From the NCBI GenBank assembly GCA_025936825.1, contig JAICSO010000005.1:62001-126000 (forward strand): a stretch of 64,000 nucleotides of DNA. The letters run 5' to 3'. The notes under the pieces were generated by a model. It searched no databases. It had not been told where the DNA came from and saw nothing but the letters and a program-made list of their open reading frames with translations. This document shows positions 17,121 through 25,241 of the stretch, piece by piece; position 1 is the first letter of the stretch; each line of letters begins with the position of its first letter. The translations under genes were made by a program, and so were the position numbers. This DNA is from Terriglobales bacterium (GTDB taxonomy: Bacteria; Acidobacteriota; Terriglobia; Terriglobales; Acidobacteriaceae).

Positions 17121-17156
17121 AAAGGCACGTCATATCCGGCGTGCCTTTTGCTTTTT
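17121..17156 (+). terminator. Rho-independent terminator
   Basis: AAAGGCACG and CGTGCCTTT form a perfect 9-bp stem with an 11-nt loop. It is followed by TGCTTTTT, 17 bp after the stop of the Ig/LamG-type gene. It separates that gene from the next one at 17223. Confidence 0.85.
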
Positions 17157-17222
17157 ACAAGCCCTAGACAGCTTCACGCAGCTGCTTTCCATCCCAAGGA
17201 CTATAATCAGCTGGGGTGCTGT

Positions 17223-18221
17223 ATGAGGCTGCGCTTCGTGGTTTCGTTCGTTTTCCTATTGATCGTTGTCTCCCTGTGTGCAGCCAAAGATGAGCAGCCG
17301 ACTTCGGCCATGACCGAGCAGCACAAGGTCGACATCATCCGCACCTTCAACTCGGAGCTGGTCTATATCCGCACCCAATTTCCCATGGGCAAGACTGGTC
17401 TGACCATTAAAGACGGAAAAGTCTCACCGAGCGGAGAGCAGTTAGAAAAGTTGCTCACTCTCTGGGGGCCCTCGGTGAAACCCGGCGACCGTGCCATGAT
17501 CACGAAGTTTGAGATCAAAGGCGATCACATGCGTTTTGAGATAAACGGCGGCCCGGTGAGAAAGCAGAAATGGTACCAGCACATCCAGGTGGGCATGAAC
17601 AATACTATGACGACCCCCGGTGGCGGCGATCAGACTGGCCCATTCAATAATCCTCGCGGTTCGTACGTTGATTTGGTATTCGATCACCACATTCCCGACC
17701 TCACAGTGGAACAACTCAAACAGTTGCTGTGGCCGGTGTTTGACTTCGACTCCAAGTCACCTGTCGATGCCTATGTCGCGACTGTTCCGCCCAAAGTGAG
17801 AGATGCCATCAAGAACCATCAGGTGTTGGTCGGAATGAATCGCGAGATGGTGATTTACTCCAAGGGGCGTCCCGACAAAAAGATTCGCGAGAAGGATGAT
17901 AAGGGCACCGAATACGAGGATTGGGTGTACGGGGAACCTCCTAAGGACGTCGATTTCGTCCGTGTCGTCGGCGATGAAGTGATTCGCGTCGAGACCATGA
18001 AGGTTGATGGCGAAAAAGTCGTCAAAACAGAAAAAGAAATTGATACCGGTGGACCTCAGGTCGCGGTTGCTGCGCAGAACGAACAGAAGCAACAGACAAA
18101 AGCGCCGACTTTAAGGCGACCCGGCGAAGAAGCACCGCAGCAGCGCGGACCCGGCGCACCTATGCCCTTGCCTCCCAACAGCGGTTCTACGCCTCCACAG
18201 CCCGGTGGTCCAGGCCAGTGA
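17223..18221 (+). CDS. Secreted hypothetical protein with Pro/Gln-rich tail
   Basis: 332 residues from the ATG at 17223. The signal peptide is residues 1-20 (LLIVVSLCAA). The body (~25-240) has several recognisable short runs (VDIIRTFNSELVYIRTQFP, GDRAMITKFEIKGDHMRFEI, YVDLVFDHHIPDLTVEQLKQ) but no known catalytic motif. The middle segment NREMVIYSKGRPDKKIREKD contains the SmpA/OmlA-like idea of a MxxxVxxxxGxPD motif, as seen in proteins of the outer-membrane assembly lipoprotein fold, but no lipobox Cys is present. The last ~60 residues are Gln/Pro/Gly-rich and disordered. It lies 39 bp before the NAD+ synthetase gene. Function unknown. Confidence 0.6.
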   Translation: MRLRFVVSFVFLLIVVSLCAAKDEQPTSAMTEQHKVDIIRTFNSELVYIRTQFPMGKTGLTIKDGKVSPSGEQLEKLLTLWGPSVKPGDRAMITKFEIKGDHMRFEINGGPVRKQKWYQHIQVGMNNTMTTPGGGDQTGPFNNPRGSYVDLVFDHHIPDLTVEQLKQLLWPVFDFDSKSPVDAYVATVPPKVRDAIKNHQVLVGMNREMVIYSKGRPDKKIREKDDKGTEYEDWVYGEPPKDVDFVRVVGDEVIRVETMKVDGEKVVKTEKEIDTGGPQVAVAAQNEQKQQTKAPTLRRPGEEAPQQRGPGAPMPLPPNSGSTPPQPGGPGQ

Positions 18222-18259
18222 TCCTTGGCGTGCTGTCCCTCTCCCGTTAGACTGGAAGT

Positions 18260-19900
18260 GTGAAGCTCGCGCTGGGACAGATTAATCCTACAGTTGGCGA
18301 CTTCGCTGGAAACGCGGCGAAGATCATTGAGTACTCCACTCGCGCCCGCGCTCAGGGCGCAGGGTTGATCCTTTTCCCCGAACTTTCCGTGTGCGGATAT
18401 CCACCACGCGATCTCGTGGAGCGCGCCTCCTTTGTGACTCATAACCGCGAAGCGGCGGAGCACATTGCATCGGAAACTCGCGGCATCGCTGTTATCTGCG
18501 GGCTGGTGACACCTGCGCAAGCCGACACCGGCAAGTCCGTCATGAATTCCGCTGCGCTCCTGATGGACGGCGAAATTAACTTCATCCAATCGAAAATGCT
18601 TCTGCCCACCTACGACGTGTTTGACGAAATGCGCAACTTCGCGCCTGCACGTCATCAGGAACTGCTTCCGTTTTGCGGCAAGCAAATGGCGGTCACCATC
18701 TGCGAGGACGCCTGGAACGACAAGGATTTCTGGCCGCGTCAACTCTACAACGTCGATCCGGTCGAAGCGCTAGTGAAAGCCGGCGGCAACTTTGTTCTTA
18801 ATATTTCCGCATCGCCCTTCTGGGCAGGGAAGCGCGAGCTGCGCCAGGAGATGCTGGCTACGATCGCACGCACGGACCACGTACCTGTCGCTTTCGTGAA
18901 CCAGGTTGGTGGCAACGACAGCCTGGTGTTTGATGGATCGAGCCTTGTCTTTGATCGCCAGGGCAATGTCGTTGCAACAGGGAAGTCCTTTGAAGAAGAC
19001 TTGATCTTCTTCGATTCCGACTCACTTGCGGGCGACCTGCACGATCAGATACCCGGCGAAGAAGCCAGCGTCTACTCGGCGCTTGTTCTGGGCACGCGCG
19101 ACTACATTTCCAAGTGCGGGTTCAAGAAGGCAATCGTCGGGTTGAGCGGCGGCATTGATTCCGCGCTTACTGCCGCGATTGCGGTCGACGCGATTGGCGC
19201 CGAGAGTGTGATCGGCGTTGGCATGCCTTCCGAATACTCATCAGAAGGATCCATTACTGATGCTCGCGAGCTTTCCTGCAATTTGGGAATTCACTTTGAG
19301 ATCTTGCCAATCGGCGACATCTTTCATGAATTCAAGGGAACTCTGAGGAAGGTGTTCGAGGGCAAGAAGGAAGACGTGACTGAGGAAAACATTCAGTCGC
19401 GCATTCGCGGCTCACTGCTGATGGCGATGTCGAACAAGTTCGGCGCGCTGGTCCTCAGCACCGGCAACAAGAGTGAATTGGGAGTTGGGTATTGCACCCT
19501 CTACGGCGACATGGCGGGCGGACTGGCCGTTATCGCTGACGTGCCGAAAACCCTGGTCTATCGCCTAAGTCGCTACGTGAATTCGCGCAAGCCGGTGATC
19601 CCGCAATCCACTTTAGAAAAGGCGCCGTCTGCCGAATTACGTCCCGATCAGAAGGACACCGACTCGCTGCCTCCCTACGAAGTTCTGGATGCTATTCTGG
19701 AAGACTATGTCGAGCAGTCGCACTCGGCGGAAGACATTGCGCGCGAGCACGGCTTTGACCTTGCCTTGGTGAAGAGCGTGATTCGCATGGTGGAACGCAA
19801 CGAATACAAGCGTCAGCAGGCCGCCCCAGGAATTAAGATTTCGCCGAAAGCGTTCGGCTATGGGCGCCGTTTTCCGATCGCGGCCAAAGCCGATATTTGA
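18260..19900 (+). CDS. nadE: Glutamine-dependent NAD+ synthetase
   Basis: 546 residues with the two-domain build of the glutamine-using enzyme. Residues 1-250 are a nitrilase-type amidase (CN_hydrolase) that releases ammonia from glutamine, with the Glu in LFPELSVCGYPPRD, the Lys in FIQSKMLLPTYDVF and the nucleophile Cys in VTICEDAWND. Residues ~280-546 are the synthetase, with the ATP pyrophosphatase P-loop VGLSGGIDSALTA and the later STGNKSELGVGYCTLYGDMA and PSAELRPDQKDTDSLPPYE. It converts deamido-NAD plus ATP to NAD+, the last step of NAD biosynthesis. The start is GTG at 18260. Length and motifs fit the long bacterial form. It is a single gene with no other NAD-pathway genes near. Confidence 0.97.
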   Translation: MKLALGQINPTVGDFAGNAAKIIEYSTRARAQGAGLILFPELSVCGYPPRDLVERASFVTHNREAAEHIASETRGIAVICGLVTPAQADTGKSVMNSAALLMDGEINFIQSKMLLPTYDVFDEMRNFAPARHQELLPFCGKQMAVTICEDAWNDKDFWPRQLYNVDPVEALVKAGGNFVLNISASPFWAGKRELRQEMLATIARTDHVPVAFVNQVGGNDSLVFDGSSLVFDRQGNVVATGKSFEEDLIFFDSDSLAGDLHDQIPGEEASVYSALVLGTRDYISKCGFKKAIVGLSGGIDSALTAAIAVDAIGAESVIGVGMPSEYSSEGSITDARELSCNLGIHFEILPIGDIFHEFKGTLRKVFEGKKEDVTEENIQSRIRGSLLMAMSNKFGALVLSTGNKSELGVGYCTLYGDMAGGLAVIADVPKTLVYRLSRYVNSRKPVIPQSTLEKAPSAELRPDQKDTDSLPPYEVLDAILEDYVEQSHSAEDIAREHGFDLALVKSVIRMVERNEYKRQQAAPGIKISPKAFGYGRRFPIAAKADI

Positions 19901-19965
19901 GTGTTGGCTGAGTTTGCCTCTGTTGCCTGCGCGGTCAGTTCTTCATTCTCGAAGAATCAAAAACC

Positions 19966-20139
19966 GACCTCAGAGGACACAGAGGTGCACGGAGGAACGC
20001 CGCAGGGGAACACCAGCCAGGAATGGCGCTGAGAGTAGAAGTTAGGAACAACCGGCGCCAAGGATGAAAACCAGGAAATGCGCGAAAGCCTCTGTGCTTG
20101 CCTTTGTGTAACTCTGCGTCCTCTGTGGTGAAGGTTTTG
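19966..20139. repeat. Long-armed imperfect palindrome
   Basis: The left arm begins GACCTCAGAGGACACAGAGG (from 19966) and continues with GTGCACGGAGG. The right arm near 20091-20139 contains CTCTGTGCTTGCCTTTGTG and GCGTCCTCTGTGGTGAAGG, its imperfect complement. About 95 bp separate the arms. Palindromes with this wording (cctccgtg...ctctgtgtcc) recur across many acidobacterial genomes (recollection, not searched). It fills most of the gap between nadE and the thioredoxin-fold gene. Confidence 0.6.
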
Positions 20140-20187
20140 ATGTTTCACGTGAAATGAATTTCGGTCTTGAGGTTGTCAAGGATCCAC

Positions 20188-21084
20188 ATGCGCAAATTCG
20201 CAATTTCAGTTTTGCTTTCCGTGACGGTGCTGGCGGCCGCTCAACAAAAACATACGACGGCGACTCACCCGCCTACGTCAGCGAAATCATCCGATAACGC
20301 TACCAATCTTCCGAGCGAAGATGAGATCAACGGGTTCCTGCACGAAACCTTCGGCTACAATCCACAGCTCACGTGGAAGATTGTCGACGTCAAGCCCGCG
20401 GAGGCCAAAGGCCTCACGCAGGTCGATGTGCAGATCAGCAGCCCCGAAGGCCAGGGGGGACAAAGATTCTTCGTCACCGAAGACGGCAAACACGCCGTGG
20501 TTGGCGACATCATCCCTTTCGGAAAACACCCTTTCCAAGCTGCACGGCTAACACTGCAAAAAAAAGCCAGCGGACCCGCTCGAGGCCCGGCCAGCGCCCC
20601 AGTCATGATCGTTGAGTTCAGCGACTTGCAGTGCCCGCACTGCAAAGAGGCGAATCCGACCATTGAGCGTCTTCTGAAGGAGGACCCCAACGTGCGCTTC
20701 GTCTCGCAGAACTTTCCGCTTCCGTCGCACAACTGGGCAGAGAAAGCTGCGGAATATGCCGATTGTGTCGGCCGCGCCTCAAATGATGCCTACTGGAAAT
20801 TCGTCGACAGTGTGTTTGCCGCTCAAGAGCAGATCACCGCCGACAACGCCGACGACAAGCTGAAGGGAATTGCTGACAGCTCCGGCGTCAATGGCTCTGA
20901 TATTGCGGCCTGCGCCGCTAAACCGGAGACCCAGGCACGAGTCGAAGCGTCCATTCAACTCGGGAAGGATTTAGGAGTGAACAGCACTCCGACCCTATTC
21001 GTGAACGGCAGGCCGGTCGGGGTCGCGAGCAACAATTATGACGCGCTAAAGCAACTAGTGGATTTCGCCGCGACCGACAAGTAA
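20188..21084 (+). CDS. Exported DsbA/DsbG-like thiol oxidoreductase
   Basis: 298 residues from the ATG at 20188 (AAGGATC upstream). A signal peptide covers residues 1-18. Residues ~45-125 form a small beta-rich domain similar in layout to the N-terminal dimerisation domain of DsbC/DsbG-like proteins. From ~135 to the end is a thioredoxin_4/DsbA fold with the active site FSDLQCPHCKEANP (Cys149 and Cys152) and the cis-Pro region STPTLFVNGRP near residue 270. It would oxidise or isomerise disulfides in the periplasm. The redox partner (DsbB/DsbD type) is not in the window. It follows a palindromic repeat rather than a promoter-like gap. Family is confident; oxidase versus isomerase is open. Confidence 0.85.
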   Translation: MRKFAISVLLSVTVLAAAQQKHTTATHPPTSAKSSDNATNLPSEDEINGFLHETFGYNPQLTWKIVDVKPAEAKGLTQVDVQISSPEGQGGQRFFVTEDGKHAVVGDIIPFGKHPFQAARLTLQKKASGPARGPASAPVMIVEFSDLQCPHCKEANPTIERLLKEDPNVRFVSQNFPLPSHNWAEKAAEYADCVGRASNDAYWKFVDSVFAAQEQITADNADDKLKGIADSSGVNGSDIAACAAKPETQARVEASIQLGKDLGVNSTPTLFVNGRPVGVASNNYDALKQLVDFAATDK

Positions 21085-21166
21085 GGAGCCGGAGACGCGG
21101 GCCAGAAAATCTGAATCCCTGACCGGGTATTTCCATCTACTTACAGGTGGCGCCTGGACGGTCAGC

Positions 21167-21556
21167 TTGAGTGTAAATGTCTCAATCGATGCCAATCAGC
21201 AGGTGGTTTTAGTTGCACTTGCTGGCGAGATCAAAGACGCCGACCTGATTGAAATCGCTGCTGTCACGAAGGCGCATCCTCTCTTCGAGCCAAGCTTTTC
21301 AGAAATTGTAGATTTCAGCGCCGTCACCGGCGGCAAAGTTTCGACTTTCGCTGTGCAAACGTTGGCTCAGCGAGCAAGCATCTACAACCGCACCTCAAAA
21401 CACGTCGTAATAGCTCCCCAGGCGCATGGCTCCGGGCTCACCCGGATGTACCAGGCGTACGCACACGAAACCAGGCCGAACATGGAAGTTGTGCATACGA
21501 TGGAGGAGGCCTACAAATCTCTTGGCCTGGAATGTCGGACCGAAGACTTACGATAG
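21167..21556 (+). CDS. STAS/SpoIIAA-like small protein
   Basis: 129 residues from a TTG at 21167; no better start is visible in the frame, so the start is uncertain. The pattern VVLVALAGEIKDADLIEIAA, then FSEIVDFSAVTGGKVSTFAV and KHVVIAPQAHGSGLTRMYQAY, alternates strands and helices as in STAS/SpoIIAA-like proteins. There is no signal peptide or membrane helix. A Ser at the usual phospho-site cannot be assigned by eye. Neighbours are the DsbA-like gene (same strand, 82 bp upstream) and a convergent secretin gene, neither of which suggests a partner. Family call is tentative. Confidence 0.5.
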   Translation: MSVNVSIDANQQVVLVALAGEIKDADLIEIAAVTKAHPLFEPSFSEIVDFSAVTGGKVSTFAVQTLAQRASIYNRTSKHVVIAPQAHGSGLTRMYQAYAHETRPNMEVVHTMEEAYKSLGLECRTEDLR

Positions 21557-21593
21557 ACATTCAGGTGTGGAGTGACCCAACGCGCCACTTCAG

Positions 21594-23438
21594 CTATTTT
21601 GGCAGGTAGACTTCCGAACTTTCGTTCGCGCTGCGCGACACAATGTGCGGTGTGATTACCACCAGCAGTTCGTCTTCATCGATCTCTTTGCTGTTTTCCG
21701 TAGTGATTTTATTCAACCCCGGTACGAATCCGAGCCCGGGAATTCCACTCATGGCCAGCGCTTCGGTTCGGGTCACTTCTCCGGCCACGACCGCTGGTTC
21801 GCCGTCGGCCAGGGTAATGCTGGCGTTGTACTCGCGATTTCCAATCACAGGAACGCCGTTGAAGGACTGTCCAGCCAGTGCCCGCAGTTGAAGTTGGAGT
21901 TTCAAACTCACGTTATTCGTCGCGCTAATGGTTGGTTTGGCTTTGATTGTCAGCCCAAGGTCTTCGTAGTTGAATGAGGGGAAGGCCGCCTGGAACGAGT
22001 TGTTCTGGATCACCTGCGAGATCGCGGCGGTGTTGAAGATGGGCGCGAAGGTTGCATTCAGAATGGGATACCGGCTTCCCATTCGGAAGCTGGCGTCGGT
22101 ACCTTGCGATGCCCGCAACGATGCATGATCCAGCGTTTTCATCCAGCTCTCGTTCAACTGCAATTGTGCGCTGAGATGATCGAGGGTCACTCCGGTCAGG
22201 GTTTTGCCGCCGCCGAACGTCGCCAACGGCTGACTGAAGATTGAATTCTGCCCTTGCTGAGACTGCAATTGCGCCAGCAAGGCCGACAGCGCCGTATTAT
22301 TCGCCTGATTGATTCCACCACTGGCGATCAGTTGATTGATGAGGTCCTGGATGTTCTGGCCACCGAGTGCCGCAAGCGCTCCCGCTGGAATATTGAACAA
22401 AGTGAAATTATTGGGAATATGCACGCCCAAGTTGCGCATGAAGGTGTGGTTGATCTGATAAACCTTCACGTCCAGCATCACTTGCGGGCGCGCGTCGTCC
22501 AAGCTCTCGAGAAAATGGGTCGCTGCGTCCAACGCGTTCTGCGGCGCGCGGACTACCAGCGTAGCGGCTGAGGCGTTCGGCACGACGAAGCGGATCTCAA
22601 AAAGGTTCCGCAGCAGGTTCATTACGTCGTTCAATGCCGTCGGAGTCGTCGCCGCGGAGGGGATGTAGAACTTGCGCATCGCCATGCGCTCGTACTGCCG
22701 CCGATTGTCCGGCGTGTCGGCGACCACCAGCATGTGCTTCTCGTCGAGCGGGCTCCAGAAACTTTTGGTGAGCGTGCTTGCCAGCAGCATCGCTTTGTAG
22801 AAATCGATGTTGTCGATGTCAAACGTGACCCGCCGCGACTGGACCGAATCTTCCACTTGCGCCGAGACCCCGTAAACCTGCGCGATCTGTGTCAGCAGTT
22901 CGCGGCTGTCTCCCCGAAAGTGAAAGCTGGCGAGATTGAGGCTCGGTTGCAGGTGCAGTTCGGTGGATTGTTCAATCACCTGCGGGGCGGTGTCCATTTT
23001 GGGCGCCGAGTCACCGAGTGCATCGCGCAGTCGCTCTTGCGCAAACTGATTTGCAGGATCCAGATGCAACGCACTGCGAAAATCGGCGAGCGCCTCGATC
23101 TGTTTTCCTGCTTCGAGTTGGGTGTTTCCGCGCTCGATGTCGCGCGTGACCAGGCGCTGGAGTGCGATTTCTCGGGCGGTGACGTAGGTCAGATTGCGGG
23201 GCACCAGGTCCGCAGCGCGCGAGAATTGCTCGTAGGCCTGATCGAGGTCTTTTTCCTGGAGTCTTACTGCGCGCGAGTATGCCGCCTTCGCTTCCTTCTC
23301 ATCGCCCTTCGATGGATTGCACGCGGAATGACTCGCACCGGGAGGGCAAGGAAGCAAAGGATCGGGCTGTTCCTGCTTCGCGAGCGACGGCACGCTGAAG
23401 CAAGCGACGAGAAACGCCAAACAAAGTACACGGCGCAT
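21594..23438 (-). CDS. TPR-containing secretin (GspD/PilQ-like)
   Basis: 614 residues with a signal peptide (1-20). Residues ~40-130 hold tetratricopeptide-like helices (EKDLDQAYEQFSRAADLVPR, then IEALADFRSALHLDPANQFA). Residues ~165-320 form secretin N-domains (STN/N1 type: FDIDNIDFYKAMLLA, then LNDVMNLLRNLFEI and the pairing AATLVVRAPQNAL). The C-terminal ~250 residues are the secretin barrel, with TIKAKPTISATNNVSLKL, then GEPAVVAGEVTRTEALAMSG and DELLVVITPHIV. It should form an outer-membrane pore. No pseudopilin or ATPase gene is adjacent, in contrast with the related protein at 29596. The 3' end abuts the convergent STAS-like gene. Confidence 0.85.
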   Translation of the reverse strand: MRRVLCLAFLVACFSVPSLAKQEQPDPLLPCPPGASHSACNPSKGDEKEAKAAYSRAVRLQEKDLDQAYEQFSRAADLVPRNLTYVTAREIALQRLVTRDIERGNTQLEAGKQIEALADFRSALHLDPANQFAQERLRDALGDSAPKMDTAPQVIEQSTELHLQPSLNLASFHFRGDSRELLTQIAQVYGVSAQVEDSVQSRRVTFDIDNIDFYKAMLLASTLTKSFWSPLDEKHMLVVADTPDNRRQYERMAMRKFYIPSAATTPTALNDVMNLLRNLFEIRFVVPNASAATLVVRAPQNALDAATHFLESLDDARPQVMLDVKVYQINHTFMRNLGVHIPNNFTLFNIPAGALAALGGQNIQDLINQLIASGGINQANNTALSALLAQLQSQQGQNSIFSQPLATFGGGKTLTGVTLDHLSAQLQLNESWMKTLDHASLRASQGTDASFRMGSRYPILNATFAPIFNTAAISQVIQNNSFQAAFPSFNYEDLGLTIKAKPTISATNNVSLKLQLQLRALAGQSFNGVPVIGNREYNASITLADGEPAVVAGEVTRTEALAMSGIPGLGFVPGLNKITTENSKEIDEDELLVVITPHIVSRSANESSEVYLPK

Positions 23439-23513
23439 GGCTCATTCTAACCTGAAGCCGCCGCGAAGCCTCTCATCTCTGAGGGACGTGTATTATCGAA
23501 GTAACAAACCTCC

Positions 23514-23870
23514 ATGATGATCAAACTGATGAAATCCAAGGTCCACCGGGCCACTGTGACCGGCGCCGACCTGAATTACGAGGGGAGTATTGCGCTCGAT
23601 GAGGCGCTCGTCGAGGCAGCGGGGTTCCTGGTCGGGGAAGCCGTGCATATCTGGAACCTGAGTAACGGTGAGCGGTTCGAAACCTATGTTATTTCCGCTC
23701 CGCGCGGATCGGGCGAGGTCTGCCTGAATGGCGCGGCCGCCCGCCTGGTGCATTCGGGCGACCTGATCATCGTGGTCGCATTCTGCTGGCTGGACTCTGC
23801 CGAAGCTAAAAATCACGCATCTAAGGTAGTGTTCGTGGATGAAAAAAATCGATGCATGCAGACCAAGTAG
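23514..23870 (+). CDS. panD: Aspartate 1-decarboxylase (pyruvoyl enzyme)
   Basis: 118 residues, normal for PanD. The N-terminus KSKVHRATVTGADLNYEGS carries the Gly-Ser self-cleavage site (YEGSIALDEAL) that generates the pyruvoyl group on the alpha chain. It also has RFETYVISAPRGSG and the conserved CLNGAAARLVHSGDL. It decarboxylates L-aspartate to beta-alanine for pantothenate and coenzyme A. Three in-frame ATGs lie at 23514, 23517 and 23526; the first is taken here but none has a strong ribosome site. No panB or panC is nearby. It is divergent from the secretin gene. The C-terminal extension after residue 100 is a little longer than in the E. coli enzyme. Confidence 0.95.
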   Translation: MMIKLMKSKVHRATVTGADLNYEGSIALDEALVEAAGFLVGEAVHIWNLSNGERFETYVISAPRGSGEVCLNGAAARLVHSGDLIIVVAFCWLDSAEAKNHASKVVFVDEKNRCMQTK

Positions 23871-23942
23871 TCCAGCGTCGTCGAACCCGCGTTTTGCGCG
23901 GGTACACGCGCCGCAGCGTGATTTGAGCCGATCAGCTTCGGT

Positions 23943-23972
23943 TTGGAAACTTTAAGGTTTTTGGCGTATAAA
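23943..23972 (+). promoter_or_regulatory. Candidate sigma-70 promoter for citrate synthase
   Basis: TTGGAA (23943-23948) and TATAAA (23967-23972) are spaced by 18 bp, about 68 bp before the GTG at 24040. It is the best -35/-10 pair in this gap. Inference from consensus only. Confidence 0.45.
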
Positions 23973-24039
23973 AGTTAGTTGCGGCTGCACGACCAAGCTT
24001 GCCGTGTGCCTCAACTATTCCCGATTAGCGAGGAATCTA

Positions 24040-25179
24040 GTGGGCCTTACGATGACACACGCTCCCAAGGGGCTGGAGGGCGTGGTCGCCACGACATCCA
24101 AGATTTGTTACATCGACGGCGACAACGGTGTTCTCGCCTACGGCGGCATCGATATCCATGAGCTCGCCGAAAAGTCCAACTTCGAAGAGACCTGCTTCCT
24201 GCTGTGGCACGGGCGACTCCCGAATTCCGAGGAACTGAAGGACCTTCGCCAGCGTCTCGGTTCTGAGCGCAAACTGGATCCCTCAGTCGTCGATTTTCTG
24301 CGCAGCGTTCCCAAGAACGCGCTGCCCATGGATGTTCTTCGCACAGCGGTTTCAGCCCTGGGTCTTTATGATCGCGATCGAAGTGCCAATGATCACGATG
24401 CCAATGTCAGCAAGGCTATTCGTCTCACGTCGCAGATTGCGATGATCGTGGCTGCATTTGACCGGATTCGAAAAGGGAAGAATGTTGTTGAGCCGGACCC
24501 CTCGCTTTCGCACGCAGCGAATTTCCTTCTTTTGTTAAACGGGGAGAAGCCTTCCGAAACTGCAGAACGCGCGCTGGATATCGCACTCATTCTCCATGCG
24601 GACCACGAACTGAACGCATCTACCTTCGCCGCCCGCGTCACCGCAGCAACCCTTTCTGACATGCACTCCGCAGTTACTTCGGCCATTGGTGCTCTCAAAG
24701 GACCATTACATGGCGGAGCGAACGAGGCGGTATTTCACATCCTGGAAAAAATTGATGCCGCAGGTGCTGATCCGGTCGAGTATGTCCGCGATATGCTGGC
24801 GAAAAAGCAGAAAATCTCCGGCTTCGGCCATCGCGTTTATCGCACCGAAGATCCGCGTGCCACGCACCTCCGCAAGATGTCAGAGGACCTCTGCCGTGCG
24901 CACAACGAGACTAAGTGGTTCGAGATGTCGCACGCCATTGAGAAATTCGTGAAGGCCGAGAAGAAGCTGAACGCCAACGTGGACTTCTATTCCGCTTCCA
25001 CCTATCACGTGCTTGGAATCGACGTCGATCTGTTCACCCCGATCTTCGCGGTGTCGCGCATCAGCGGCTGGACGGCGCACGTCATCGAACAGCTCGATGA
25101 CAATCGTTTGATCCGTCCTCGAGCGGATTACATCGGACCCGCATATCCGCAGCACTGGATTCCTGTCGGCCAGCGCTAA
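24040..25179 (+). CDS. gltA: Citrate synthase
   Basis: About 379 residues from the GTG at 24040, chosen because GAGGAA lies just upstream; an ATG at 24052 is possible. It starts with the short MTHAPKGLEGVVATTSKICY leader typical of the type I/short enzymes, followed by YGGIDIHELAEKSNFEET. Active-site landmarks are the His in ALILHADHELNASTF (numbered near 190-200), GFGHRVYRTEDPRA, and the Asp segment NVDFYSASTYHVLGI. It condenses oxaloacetate with acetyl-CoA (or methylcitrate with propionyl-CoA, which sequence alone cannot exclude). A hairpin terminator follows. It is a single-gene unit with no other TCA gene near. Confidence 0.93.
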   Translation: MGLTMTHAPKGLEGVVATTSKICYIDGDNGVLAYGGIDIHELAEKSNFEETCFLLWHGRLPNSEELKDLRQRLGSERKLDPSVVDFLRSVPKNALPMDVLRTAVSALGLYDRDRSANDHDANVSKAIRLTSQIAMIVAAFDRIRKGKNVVEPDPSLSHAANFLLLLNGEKPSETAERALDIALILHADHELNASTFAARVTAATLSDMHSAVTSAIGALKGPLHGGANEAVFHILEKIDAAGADPVEYVRDMLAKKQKISGFGHRVYRTEDPRATHLRKMSEDLCRAHNETKWFEMSHAIEKFVKAEKKLNANVDFYSASTYHVLGIDVDLFTPIFAVSRISGWTAHVIEQLDDNRLIRPRADYIGPAYPQHWIPVGQR

Positions 25180-25196
25180 GACGCTCTTCACAAACA

Positions 25197-25226
25197 AAAC
25201 CCGCGGATCGCTCCGCGGGTTTGCTG
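25197..25226. terminator. Bidirectional hairpin terminator
   Basis: AACCCGCGGA and TCCGCGGGTT form a near-perfect 10-bp stem with a 4-nt loop, starting 18 bp after the citrate synthase stop. It is preceded by A-rich and followed by T-rich DNA, and it also lies downstream of the convergent FecR gene. Confidence 0.85.
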
Positions 25227-25241
25227 TTTCTACCTACCAGC

